From the NCBI GenBank assembly GCA_008828725.1, contig MEHQ01002397.1, positions 124,001 to 188,000 of the forward strand: 64,000 bases of DNA, read 5' to 3'. Below the pieces are notes generated by a model. That model had not been told where the DNA came from. It did no database searches and saw nothing but the letters and a program-made list of their open reading frames with translations. The stretch comes from Saccharina japonica. Lineage: Eukaryota > Sar > Phaeophyceae > Laminariales > Laminariaceae. Both the position numbers and the translations under genes were made by a program. Below are positions 12,557-22,974 of the stretch, piece by piece. Within the stretch, counting starts at the first letter, position 1. Each line of letters opens with the position of its first letter.

Positions 12557-13236
12557 TGTTGTAATAAGTGTGCAACATGCATCTGAGCAAACGAGAGTTG
12601 AAAGAAGTTGCTTAGAAGTTTATTGTAGGAAGATGAGGATGCGGAAAGACTGCCTGAAAAAGGGGCATTATATTATATGGGAATATAGAGTACGAAATAC
12701 TCGTACGGGGTTACGACAGTAGCGTTTGAACAATAGTTGATGGTTCATCGGGTTCAGTCATGTATTAGGCTTTTTGAGTATTAGGGTCGAATACGTCGTA
12801 TATGGTTGGATAGAAAAGACAAGTCGCCCATGGGAAGGAGATGTCGTGGGAGATAAATTGGTTTGCCTCGAGTTGCATGGCAAGCACGCAGGAGTTCAGA
12901 AGTTCGCTAGCCTGGAGTCGCCTCTGATCGAACAACGAGATGGCAAGCCAGCGGGGTCGGGTGAGACTGATGTACGCGAGAGTCAGGCGAGTGCAGTCAG
13001 TATGAAACGATTTGTAGGCGGCCAGTGAAGAAAAAGGATGAAGAAAGCTCAATTACAAAGGATTTGTCAATCTCATCTCATAACACCTCAAGCAGAAATG
13101 CATGCACACTCAACACGTAAAAGACGGAAGAACCTGCTTCCGTTTGTGATCACATTTTAGTGGACAGCTACGCAAGGCCACAGTGCCTCGCTGGTGAGAC
13201 TCGCCAGATCGAGCGAGTCGAGTCCACTTATTATTA
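12557..13236 (+). repeat. 5' LTR of the retrotransposon fossil
   Basis: It pairs with 16486-17140. It starts TGTTG and is about 680 bases long. Minus-strand ORFs found here recur in the other LTR only because the sequence is duplicated. They are not evidence of a gene. Confidence 0.75.
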
Positions 13237-16200
13237 CACTGGCGTCGTTATGGATACCGTCTTTTCGGGTGTGTGCTTGCAGACGCTTGGAGTCCCGGCC
13301 GGGGAAACGAATGGTCAATTCCGATTTGTAGCCATCTTCACCACTATTGTATATTGCGCCGTTTGACATTTCTGATAATATCGCTGTATACTACTGATGT
13401 ATACCGCAGTACAGCAGTACTGCTGATGCGCTGAATTCTGCTGCTGCTGTATCGCAGCACACGACAGTTTGCGCTCAATTGTTTGCCTCGTTTTCGGTTT
13501 CCGCAGCCTTGGTTTCCGTTGCTAACGGCTTCTAACTCCAGCGCGTACGTCCGCGCGTTGATGTTATCACTCGTTAGGAGATACGAGCCCTTCCGTGCGT
13601 TGCTGGAAACGTACGAGTAGTGACCAACGTGGTACATACATACCAGTCAGGGTTGACAGCACCACACAGCAGTCACAAGCGTTGGGCCCCAGCGAAATCA
13701 AATTTTATTTTTTCGCACATACGAGCAAATGCGCTCATTTCCGGGTAGTCCGTCACCATAGAAGGCCGACGACGTAGGAAGCCGATCTACGTCGATGGCA
13801 CCTTCGACAGGTTTCCACTTGTAGAAGACAGCGAAGTAACAGGACTTCCTTTTATCGCTGCTGTCTGCCTGGCGAAAGTTTAGTGTAGTCTCCTCGGTTC
13901 GTGTTTTGTCGTATTGCCCCTCTTTGAAGGGTGATGCGATACCTCCCGGACCAAAGTGTAGCAAATCTATCAGATTGTCCGAGAATGGTACAGTACGAAT
14001 TGTTACGCAGTTTAGCGGAAATAAGCAACCGACCGAGAATAGAGTGGTATTTTCCGTCGAACAACGAGAAGCAGGTAAACACGGGGGTCATGACCTGCGT
14101 TTACCAGCGACTTCAGATCGGAGCATGGATGAGCCATGTTTCGATGCCCAGGCTACTGATATCAGACAATCAGGAGGGGATGTAGATGATCCCCGGTCGT
14201 TTGTACAGACGACCCCGTTGGGTGTGATTGGTAGCGCGGAGCCACGCATGAGGCTGGTTTCGCCCGTTACACCCTTCCTTTATCCAGGGCGAGAAAACTA
14301 GGGCTGTTGGCAAGGTTCCTTGTTTAGTTGAACTGCAGAGTAATGTTGATTGCGAAGAAGTTTCAAATCCCTACAGTGTTGCACCCTAGTCGCTGATCGC
14401 TGAAGCAGGCGGGGCGACACCCACGTATGTTTCCAAGTCGGTCGAGCCTGTAGCGCCGACAAAATCCCCTGTGCTGTCGCTTAAACGTCATACGCACATC
14501 CTCTCGATCGGTGGGGACGGCAAGCCGCCGCCTTTGTCGGTTGTAACAGAAAAGTCGATTTGGGTACCAGCGTGGCCAGAGTCTCATCATGAGGATGCAG
14601 ACTCCCGAAACCCGTCTGTGATAGACACGTTTGTGATAAACACCCCAGTTGTTTTTTTTGTTTCGCCCGAATTTTACCGTTTCAGAGGGGGGGGGTTAAA
14701 AACGAACCCCTCTCACCAGAAACCCTACGATAAAGTAGCGAGACGCTCGCGGGCCGGCAAAGCTTTGATAGATACGGGTTCCCCGCAGTCGTTTGTATCG
14801 TATTCATGTTTCGAGAGTATGCTTGCATCGGGCGCTGTTTCGCTGTCAGCAGTTCAGCGCGTCTGTGAGCGTCAATGGTCAACATGTATTTGATTACCGT
14901 TTACATCGAGACACGCAGCAGTTGCCCAGTATCGACGGGGTTATATTTTGCTCGGGTCGTGGAACCTTGGAGTCCGACCGAAGTTGTGGTTGATACACGT
15001 GGATGTCAACTGCCTCTTTCCCTTTGAATAATATGAGTCTGTCCCCGAGAAACACTATGAGTGCCAGTGTTGTCTCTATCGATCAATCAGTTGGATAACC
15101 GGCAGCTCATCGGGGTTCCTGACATAGTCTAGGGTACAGATCAGGTTTAGTGTAGGATAATGTGGTGGAACCTACAGTCGGTTTCCGTAACCGTCCCACC
15201 CAACATAACACCGATCGATGTCGTACGCGGGCATCGGTCGAACGATACGTTTAGCAGGTCGGTATGTCAGCGAGAGGGAGATCCGAACGGTAGATAGACG
15301 GTCGTATAGTACGGTGTCAAAAGCCGCGAAACACCCCAATTGTTTTTCTGCCGCTGATTTCCCTCCCGCGTCCATTTTCGCTGAGGGAGAGGGTATCGTT
15401 CGACTTTCCAGATCCATTCCAGGATTTGTTTAACGAACTCAAGTACTATTAACGCACGAGTGGTCGATTGTAGAAGTGAATATAGATCAGCATAAATTTG
15501 TCAATAATGTTTCGTTGATGTGCCGAAGCTTTATCATCGACGACATAGGAGCCGATAACAGGCGTTTCCGAACGTACCAACGCCTCGCCGCACAACACGC
15601 GGAATATCGTTGGCGGAGCACTGTTTACTGCCAGACAGGTTGCGTGTTTACTCCAGAGCATCAGAAACCGGCAGGATATATTGGCGAAAGGCGTGAAGGA
15701 GCCCGCAAGTATGTCATGGTGGATATTGGAGGACGGCGGCTAGGAAGCATCGCCAGCGTCTGACCCGAAGGGGACATCCGATTACCCTACGCCGCCATAA
15801 TTGTTTGTTTGGGGAAATGTTTTCATGGATTCTGGGTGGGGGACTATGGTGTTTGATTGGAACCGCTTGCATCAACACCCCCAGAATATGTTGAAGCAGC
15901 CACTCGGGATGTGATATTTGGGAGCATTGGAACAGGCAATTTCGACACCGCCAAATTTTGTTGAAGTGGAAGGTTTGATTAGGATGTATTCGACGATTGA
16001 CTCTGTGTTGGCTACAAAGGTAATTTCTAGGTTTTCACTCTACGAGACTTTGAGGGGCATAACTTGGTTACAAAATTGCGCCTGAGCCGCCATTCAGAGA
16101 ATACTACAGGACCGTTGTTTAAGCAATGGTTTCACGGACAGGGTTTGATTTAGAGGAAATGGGGACGGAAGAATGACGGGGAAAGATTCGCTTAGAATTT

Positions 16201-16485
16201 CTGATTGCCGTCAGGTCGCGAAGAGGGTTGAGAACTAATAGAGGAAAATAGTAAGATGGGGTTTCGATTATGTTGACGCGTTTTTGGGATTTAACATGAG
16301 AAGCCAGGTTTTGAATTAATTGGGTTCTGGGATTTTTGGAATTCATTAAACGTGTCAGTAATATTCCATTTTGACTATCGCCTGATAAAGGTTGAGGGTT
16401 ATTGCACACTTCTTACATAATGGTCGGGTGTTGCTTTTGAGTAGTAAAAACACTATGTTTACTACTAAAAGCTAGGGAGAGAGAA

Positions 16486-17140
16486 TGTTGTAATAAGTGT
16501 GCAACACGCATCTGAGAAAAAGAGAGTTGAAATAAGTTGCTTGGAAGTTTATCGTAGGAAGATGATGATGGGGAAAGACTATCTGAAAAAGGGGAATGAT
16601 ATGATATGGGAAAATAGAGTACAAAGTACTCGTACGGGGTTACGACAGTAGCGTTTGAACAATAGTTGATGGTTCATCGAGTTCAGTCACGTATTCGGCC
16701 TTTTTGGTATTAGGGTCGAATACGTCGTATATGATTGGATAGAAAGGACAAGTAGCCTATGGGAAGGAGATGTCGTAGGAGATAAATTGGTTTGCCTCGA
16801 GTTTCATGGCAAGCACGGAGGAGTTCAGATGTTCGCTAGCCTGGGGTCGCCTCTGATCGAACAACGAGATGGCAAGCCAGCGGGGTCGGGTGAGACTGAT
16901 GTACACGAGAGTCAAGCGAGTGCAGTCAGTATGAAACGATTTGTAGGCGGCCAGTGAAGAAGAGGGATTTGTCAATCTCATCTCATAACACTCCACGCAG
17001 AAATGCATGCATACTCAACACGTAAAAGACGGAAGAGCCTGCTTCCGTTTGTGATCACATTTTAGTGGACAGCTACGCAAGGCCACAGTGTCTCGCTGGT
17101 GAGACTCGCCAGACCGAGCGAGTCGAGTCCACCTATAATT
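16486..17140 (+). repeat. 3' LTR of the retrotransposon fossil
   Basis: It pairs with 12557-13236 and is preceded by a polypurine tract. It is slightly shorter than the 5' copy. AAATA appears immediately outside the 5' LTR and close after the 3' LTR end, a possible 5-bp target duplication, but the exact 3' boundary is uncertain. Confidence 0.75.
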
Positions 17141-17189
17141 AAAAATACCTTGAAAAAAAAGAAAACAAAAACTACAATACGTGCTGCGA

Positions 17190-17330
17190 TTTAGAAGAAA
17201 AGACCCCCAAAACCTTCGTCGCCTCCAGCGAGAAATAAACGCGTAATCAAAACATACGCCTGCAGCGAAAACAGTTGCGCGCCTTAAATCGCGTGTTGCG
17301 CAAAACAGTTGTTTCGACAAAAATGTTGCA
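17190..17330 (-). repeat. Partner of a long-range inverted similarity with 3287-3440
   Basis: Its reverse complement aligns loosely with 3287-3440 through CACGCG, GGCGCGCAAC and TTTTGGGGGTCTTTT. It sits between the LTR element and the TACTCCGAGTA locus. Confidence 0.4.
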
Positions 17331-17751
17331 CCGATGCTCCGAGTATACTCCATACTCCGAGTATACTCGGAGTATCGAGTATTTTTCGTACTCCGAGTAC
17401 TGAGTGTATTAGAGTACTGGTGGCCTATATACTCGGAGTACTTGGAGTATGAGCAGTACTGAAGACCCGAATACTCCGAGTACTGGGAGTATGAGCGGTA
17501 CGTCTACTCGAGTACAAGCACACCTCGGAGTAAACACATGTAAATTACTCGGAGTACTCCGAGTATCGAGAATATTGGACCCCTAAACACTGCGAGTACA
17601 CAAAGTACCTGAATGTTTTTCTCGAGAATACTCTAATTATACTCTGAGGTAATGGGAGCATGTGTGAATTTTGAAATGGTATTAACGCCATTCACATGCC
17701 CCCAGTACCTGGGAGGATTGACGGCCGGGTCATTAAAATGATGCAAAGATG

Positions 17752-19458
17752 CAAGGTCAGGTTCTGCAGGGTTTGTGGATTTAGGGTCAGGGTATGGGTG
17801 TCTTACAGAACTTACAGAAGTTACGGATTGGGGTATAAAACCCTTGCAGAACTCCCAGAAGTTCCGGGTATTGTGGCCCGGGCATACAGAACTCACAGAA
17901 GTTCCGGGCAGGTACAAACACGTTTTACCGGTACCCCGGATATTGTGAAACGGGGAGTACAGAACTTACAGAAATTCTCTGTAGGGTATGGAGGTCGTAC
18001 AGAACTTACAGAAGTTCCGGGTTAGGGTATAAAACCCTTACAGAAGTCACAGAAGTTCCGGGTATTGTGGGACGGGCGTACAGAACTCACAGAAGTTCCA
18101 GGCAGGTATAAACACGTTGTACCGGTACCCCGGGTATTGTGGCTCGGTTGCACAGAACTTACAGAAGTTCCGGGTACGGGTATGAAGGTCGCACAGAACT
18201 TACAGAAGTTCCGGGTACGGGTATGAAGGTCGCACATAACTCACAGAAATTCCGGGTATTGTGACACGGGCGTACAGAACCTACAGAAGTTCCGGGTATT
18301 TATTGTGGAACGGGCGTATATAACTCACAGAAGCTCCGATTGTGGCCCGGTCGTACAGAACTCACAGAAGTTCCGATTGTGGCCCGGGCGTACAGAACTC
18401 ACAGAAGTTCCGATTGAGGCACGGGCGTACAGAACTTACAGAAGTTCCAGTGATACCCTGGTAAATACCCACCTCAAGGCGGCGAAAACACTGCAAATGT
18501 ACTGCTAAAACAATATACATAAAATGCATTTCAAAATACTGTGATTGGTGTACTTCAAACATGACACACTATACCGGTACTAACGCGTATATACCATGCA
18601 TGTACCATTGTAGCTAATTTCTCTTATAGCTGTATTTCACGACTTTCACGGTAAGGACCGTTCCAACTTCATGGGAATGACTTCCGCGGTCATAGATTTA
18701 CCCCCCAAATAAAAATCCACGTACTTGTGTGCTCGCTTCATGTGTAGTTGTGAGCGAGGTGGGTTGTACAATGTAATTTAATTTCGTAATTTCGTTTTTG
18801 GTGTGTGTCACTGATGAGACATGACGTCAGAATGCATAACATCACTCCTCGAAAATATGTCAGGAGACGGCACTTTCACCCCTTGACTGACGGCAATTTT
18901 TCATTTTTTATCCTTGACTGACGCCAAAATTCTAGGTTTTAGTATGGAACACTCGAATCCACACCCTTGAACGATGCCCATTTTCCCTCGACTGGCCGTC
19001 TCCTGACATCCTCAACGATACCTTAATCTGTTCCGGCACACAGGGTATTGTACCGAGGGAATACCCTTACCCGGGGTATTGTGCCCAAGGTGTTACAGAA
19101 CTTACAGAAGTTCCGGGTACGGGTATGGATGTCTTACAGAACTTACAGAAATTCCGGGTTAGGGTATAAAACCCTTACAGAACTCACAGAAGTTCCGGGT
19201 ATTGTGGCACGGGCGTACAGAACTCACAGAAGTTCCGGGCAGGTACAAACACGTTGTACCGGTACCTCGGGTATTGTGAAACGGGGAGTACAAAACTTAC
19301 AGAAGTTCTATGTAGGGCATGAAGGTCGTACAGAAGTTACAGAAGTTCTGGGTACGGGTATAAAACCCTTACATAACTCACAGAAGTTCTCTGTAGGGTA
19401 TTTCCCGGGTAAATACCCCGGGTATGGTTCTGTAGGTACCCTACAGAACCTGACCTTG
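17752..19458. mobile_element. hAT-like non-autonomous transposon with ACAGAAGTTCCGG repeats
   Basis: Terminal inverted repeats of 20 bases (start CAAGGTCAGGTTCTG, one mismatch between ends) lie inside a perfect 8-bp target duplication CAAAGATG at 17744-17751 and 19459-19466. The paralogous locus has the unfilled site CAAATATG at 31662-31669. Ends beginning CAAGG and an 8-bp duplication indicate a hAT-type element of 1707 bp. Tandem words ACAGAACTTACAGAAGTTCC with variable spacers (GGGTATTGTGGCACGGGCGT and similar) fill about 17805-18460 and 19090-19400. They probably act as subterminal binding repeats. No transposase is present. A smaller element is nested at 18858-19008. Confidence 0.88.
18858..19008. 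mobile_element. 151-bp MITE of the GAGACGG family nested in the hAT-like element
   Basis: Perfect 13-bp terminal inverted repeats TGTCAGGAGACGG (18858-18870 and 18996-19008). The interior contains CCTTGACTGACGSC words resembling those in the 403-1999 element. It is non-coding and is a compact member of the family represented at 403-1999 and 57358. No target duplication can be fixed. Confidence 0.65.
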
Positions 19459-20658
19459 CAAAGATGCTCATAACGTACTTCACACTCCGAGTATACTCCG
19501 AGTATCGAGTACACTTCGTACTCCGACTACTTAAGAGTAATAGAGTACTGGCGGCCTGAATACTCGGAGTACTTGGAGTATGAGCAGTACTGAAGCCCCA
19601 AATACTCGGAGTACAAGGAGTACCCGTAGTATCGGACCCCGAAATACTCCGAGTACAAGCAGTATCGAGAGTGTTCATACCCGAAATACTCCGAGTAAGG
19701 CAGTATCCCGGAGTTTCGAACCCCGAAATACTCCTAGTACACGAAGTACCTCAAGTATTTTATCTCCAATACTCTTTACTTTACTCCAAGGTACTCGGAG
19801 CATCTGTGACATGTTGCACAGATGATCCGAGTATGTTTCGTACTTCGAGTACTGAGAGTAAAAGAGAACTTGTGGCAAAAATACTCGGGGTAATTTGAGT
19901 ATGAAAAGTACTAAAGTCCCCCAAATACTCCGAGTACTGGGAGTATGAGCAGTACTCATCCACGAGCACAAGCAGTACCTGGAGCACAAAAATCTAAATG
20001 ACTCGGACTACTCCGAGCATCGGGAGTAATGAACACCGAAATACGTCAGCATTCGAGAAAAACACTCCGAGTAATACTCTAACCCGGAGTACCTCGGTGT
20101 GTATAACACCGAAATAATCCGAGTGATACTTGTACTTCGAACTATGAAACCGTGGAATACTCCGAGTATTGAAAGTACTAGCAGTACGAAATGCCGAAAT
20201 AATCCGAGTACTCAAAGTACAGGATCCCTAAATACTTCGAGTAGTCGGAGTATCGAACCCTAAAATACTCGGACTACAGCAGTATTCCAGAGTATCAAGC
20301 CGGCACCCATGCGGAGCCCTTGTATGAATCATTTATTGCTATTATTGTGTATCACAAGACCGGTCGCCCCGGCAGACTATTAATAGTAGTCAGCTTTAAA
20401 AGCTACTCTTTAATATCAATAGCCTTGGTACCCAAGTTCGAATCACACCGTGGTGACATTTTGACTTTATTTGAAAAATTGAAAAGGAACCCTTTGCTGA
20501 GAGCGACTTTGTGGCGTGGGTAGTAGACGGAATCCGACGCAAGTCGACAGGGGAAGAAAGTACTGAAATCTTCTCGCGCTAAAAATACAAGGCACGTACC
20601 GTAGTGGGGAGGGGGGAGAAGAGCCTACATATTAGTGACCCCGGATCTGAGTTACGAC

Positions 20659-22664
20659 TAGAGATGGGCACCGGAATGCATATTCGAGAAACCGAAAACC
20701 GGATAGGAGGCGATATTCTCAAAAACAAAAAACGGTTTAACCGTTTTTTTTCAACCGGTTTTAACCGGTTAACCGATAACCGGTTTAACCGGTTTTGATG
20801 CGGTAAAGCATCCATAATATTGAAAACCATAGGTGTTTTTGATCTGATTTGTACCCCTTATTGCGCACTCCCCAAGTGTGAAGGTAAGACCCTCATCATA
20901 GGACACAGGAATGCCGATGCTGGCCAGGGCACGCTTCTCCCTATTAATAGTAAAGTTCTTCATGTTGATTATCTCATGGTAGAGCTCGATAGGGTACAAG
21001 AACGCAGTACGAAGGTAGGGCTCAGCCAAGTACCAGGCTGATCCCATCTTCATGCATACGATCTACGAAGACGCTTCCGTATCCAGCACGCCAAACGCCA
21101 CGTGATCTTACACGTTCGTACGCATTCGTCTATCTATACTCGTAATAATACGTATTGCACCTCCTCATAGCTACGTGATACCATCACAATAGCCCACCCT
21201 AAATAGTCGTACATGCAGATCCCACGACGATCAAATTATCATATCATCCCAGAAATCGGAAAGGGGGTCGAAGGCGCGGCTATTCGAAACAATTAAGTGA
21301 GGACACAAATCTTCCCCACCTCGTAATGAGGCTTCAACGCCTCACGCGCGAGACACGCATGCCACACGAGAATCAAAGGCTTCGATATGCCAACAGAAAG
21401 CGGGTTACGATGAAGACGAAAGCCATGTAAGCTAACCGTGGCGTGAAGGTGTTGAAATTAAACGAAATCCTAAAGACGGAAGCTGGAAGGGAAAGACAAA
21501 TAAAGCGAAAACAATGCACGCTGCGATGCAAAAAGCCAAGGGACTTGAAGAGGCTACGTAGCGTGGAGCCAGTGGTTGGGAAACTGAATTACAACAACAG
21601 AACAGATGTCCCATCAAACAAGTGCGTTAATATTCGTTATGTTCGCAACTGCGCCTCTTCGATGGAATAGTGATGTTGACCAACCATATATATATACATA
21701 TATATATATTGTTTTACCTGGTACTATTTCTTGGAAAAGCGTCACGTCGATTGTTAGCGAAACCACTACAACTAGACCCGCACACTGCGTGCTCCCGAAA
21801 CTGCACAATTCACCATTAGGGTTATAGCGTCGTGCCACGAGTACAAGCAACAGTCGCCCTGCTCGTTAGTCTACCTGACACGACTCAAACCTTCTGCAAA
21901 ATGAAAAATATCCTGACCCGCATAGTGTAAACGAAGGCACGAGCCGGTGGGTAGAAGGGGTGTAGAAAGGGGAAAACACCTGTGAACAAGACTTTTGTCT
22001 AGAAGGCGGTTGAGTATGAACGCTCCGGCCAGTTGAACTGGAAAGTAACTGTCACAAAAAAAAATAAAAAAAAAACTGCATTTCGAAAAGGATCCACCCG
22101 TTTAAATACTCAACACAAAGATTGGCTCGTCTGGGGTCCGAACTGGCAAATATTGGCTCGTCTGAGCTACTGCTGTCGTCGTTTACTGCAGCCACGTCAT
22201 CGACTACAACCACCTATTGGCTCATGTTGGAGTTGTAGTGTGTTGGACTTGCGAGCAGAGATGGGTGGTGTGTGTTTGGTGTGTGCGAGTCTTGGGTAGT
22301 GTTGGGTATGCGGGGAGAGGGGAGGGGGTTGTGCCGCAGTGAATCCACCGAATTCAGGCTACCACCCTCTCTCTCCCCACGCCCACGTATGGTCGCTTTG
22401 TTCATTGCTGCAGTAGTTGCTACGTTCTAGAGTCGGTACAATAGACGTTGGATCAACCAGCGTTGACGTTGTCACGTTCACTGGCACGTTTTAGTGTAGA
22501 TGGGTTATCCGGTTTTCCGGTTTAACCGGTTAACCGGTTAACCGGTTAACCGGACCTCAAAAACCGCCAGTTTATATTTTGAAAAACCGACTAATCACAC
22601 ACGCCTGATGGGTTTCCAAAAACCGCGGTCACCCGGTTTTTTCTCTATCCGGTGCCCATCTCAA
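20659..22664. mobile_element. hAT-like transposon with ACCGGTT subterminal repeats, inserted in a SINE
   Basis: The ends are inverted over about 17 bases, TAGAGATGGGCACCGGA at 20659 and its near complement at 22648-22664. They sit inside a perfect 8-bp duplication GTTACGAC (20651-20658 and 22665-22672). TAGAGATGGGC ends and an 8-bp duplication are typical of hAT elements. Runs of AACCGGTT-type palindromes occupy both shoulders (20730-20800 and 22508-22555). No hAT transposase motif is seen. The interior holds a coding-like minus-strand ORF directly abutting the left shoulder, a TA-rich tract at 21689-21712 and GGCTCGTCTG repeats near 22122-22170. Confidence 0.87.
20769..21053 (-). CDS. Coding-like ORF carried inside the hAT-like element, possible captured exon
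   Basis: A 94-residue ORF with a true ATG. The first ~75 residues look like real protein, with mixed hydrophobic and charged segments such as YLRTAFLYPIELYHE and SIGIPVSYDEG. The last ~10 residues are translated from the transposon's ACCGGTT repeats, so the reading frame runs out of a plausible exon into element DNA. I do not recognise a family. Capture of a host gene fragment by a non-autonomous hAT element would explain the layout, but decayed transposase sequence or chance are alternatives. Confidence 0.35.
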   Translation of the reverse strand: MKMGSAWYLAEPYLRTAFLYPIELYHEIINMKNFTINREKRALASIGIPVSYDEGLTFTLGECAIRGTNQIKNTYGFQYYGCFTASKPVKPVIG

Positions 22665-22974
22665 GTTACGACTACGAAAAGAGGGAGAGAGAAAAGAAGG
22701 GTGAAGGTGAAAAATCGTATGGACAAAAAAAAATAACACGATACGTAGTCACATATATATTCGAGCATCTGGTACCAGGTACGAGGATAACGATACTACA
22801 GTAGTAATACCTGCTACCAGATTCTCGTATATGTAGATGTGTGACCATCGTATGATATGCTGCGTATGTAAATAAAATATGAATGTTCATGGACAATCGT
22901 ATGACACGAAATTCGAAACTTCAGAATTTCAAACACCGGAAGTTTAAAACCACGTGCCCAACACGGAATATTTA

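Larger units (their letters stand above)
12557..17140 (+). mobile_element. LTR retrotransposon fossil with both LTRs, broken
   Basis: Two direct repeats bound this element: 5' LTR about 12557-13236 and 3' LTR about 16486-17140. Both start TGTTGTAATAAG and share the ending GAGTCGAGTCCAC. A purine-rich tract (about 16473-16485) lies directly before the 3' LTR, as expected for a plus-strand primer. The interior is about 3.25 kb, short for an autonomous element. It contains one recognisable retropepsin-type aspartic protease motif near 14760-14815. That puts the coding sense on the plus strand and suggests a Ty3/gypsy-like relative, though the superfamily cannot be fixed from a protease alone. 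Several breaks make it non-functional. The LTRs are about 90% alike by eye with one ~28-bp length difference, so the insertion is not recent. Confidence 0.75.
17329..20300 (+). repeat. TACTCCGAGTA repeat locus 1, split by a hAT-like element
   Basis: The host repeat covers 17329-17751 and 19459-20300. It is built from dozens of near-palindromic words (TACTCCGAGTA, ACTCGGAGTA, GTATACTCGG) spaced by short variable segments. Three modules can be followed: A from 17329 (start CACCGATGCTCCGAG), B from 19459 and C from about 19825 (start CACAGATGATCCGAG). A and B end in a GAGCAT(C/G)TGTG block, the inverse of the module start, so each resembles a terminal-inverted-repeat unit of 330-420 bp. The same modules recur at 31245-32963. 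Short ORFs rich in Ser, Thr and Arg are by-products of the repeat. No protein function is implied. Confidence 0.75.
20359..22733 (+). repeat. tRNA-derived SINE copy 1, split by a hAT-like insertion
   Basis: SINE sequence lies at 20359-20658 and resumes at 22665-22733. The head begins ACCGGTCGCCCCGG and has a B-box-like AAGTTCGAATCAC at 20434-20446. The body shares the family blocks CCGACGCAAGTCGAC, the GTACCGTAGTGGGGAGG block and GACCCCGGATCTGAGTTACGA with the copies at 38155, 57438, 58502 and 62573. The tail ends ATGGAC followed by an A-run. The interruption at 20659-22664 is a clean transposon with its own duplication. Confidence 0.75.

Noticed and set aside
12765-13052. 95-codon minus ORF that recurs at 16757-17008
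   Set aside because: It recurs only because the two LTRs are duplicates of each other. That is not evidence of coding.
3287-17330. Polinton-like or virus-derived element spanning the unresolved region
   Set aside because: The inverted similarity at the edges is weak. I see no polymerase, integrase, packaging ATPase or capsid signature, so the label would be unsupported.
17805-18460. CRISPR-like array of ACAGAACTTACAGAAGTTCC repeats
   Set aside because: Repeats vary in sequence and spacing, spacers are themselves repetitive, no cas genes are present and the genome is eukaryotic. They are subterminal repeats of a transposon.
19580-19825. Ser/Thr/Arg-repeat ORFs in the TACTCCGAGTA loci
   Set aside because: They are translations of the repeated DNA words and occur on both strands. 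No protein constraint is visible.
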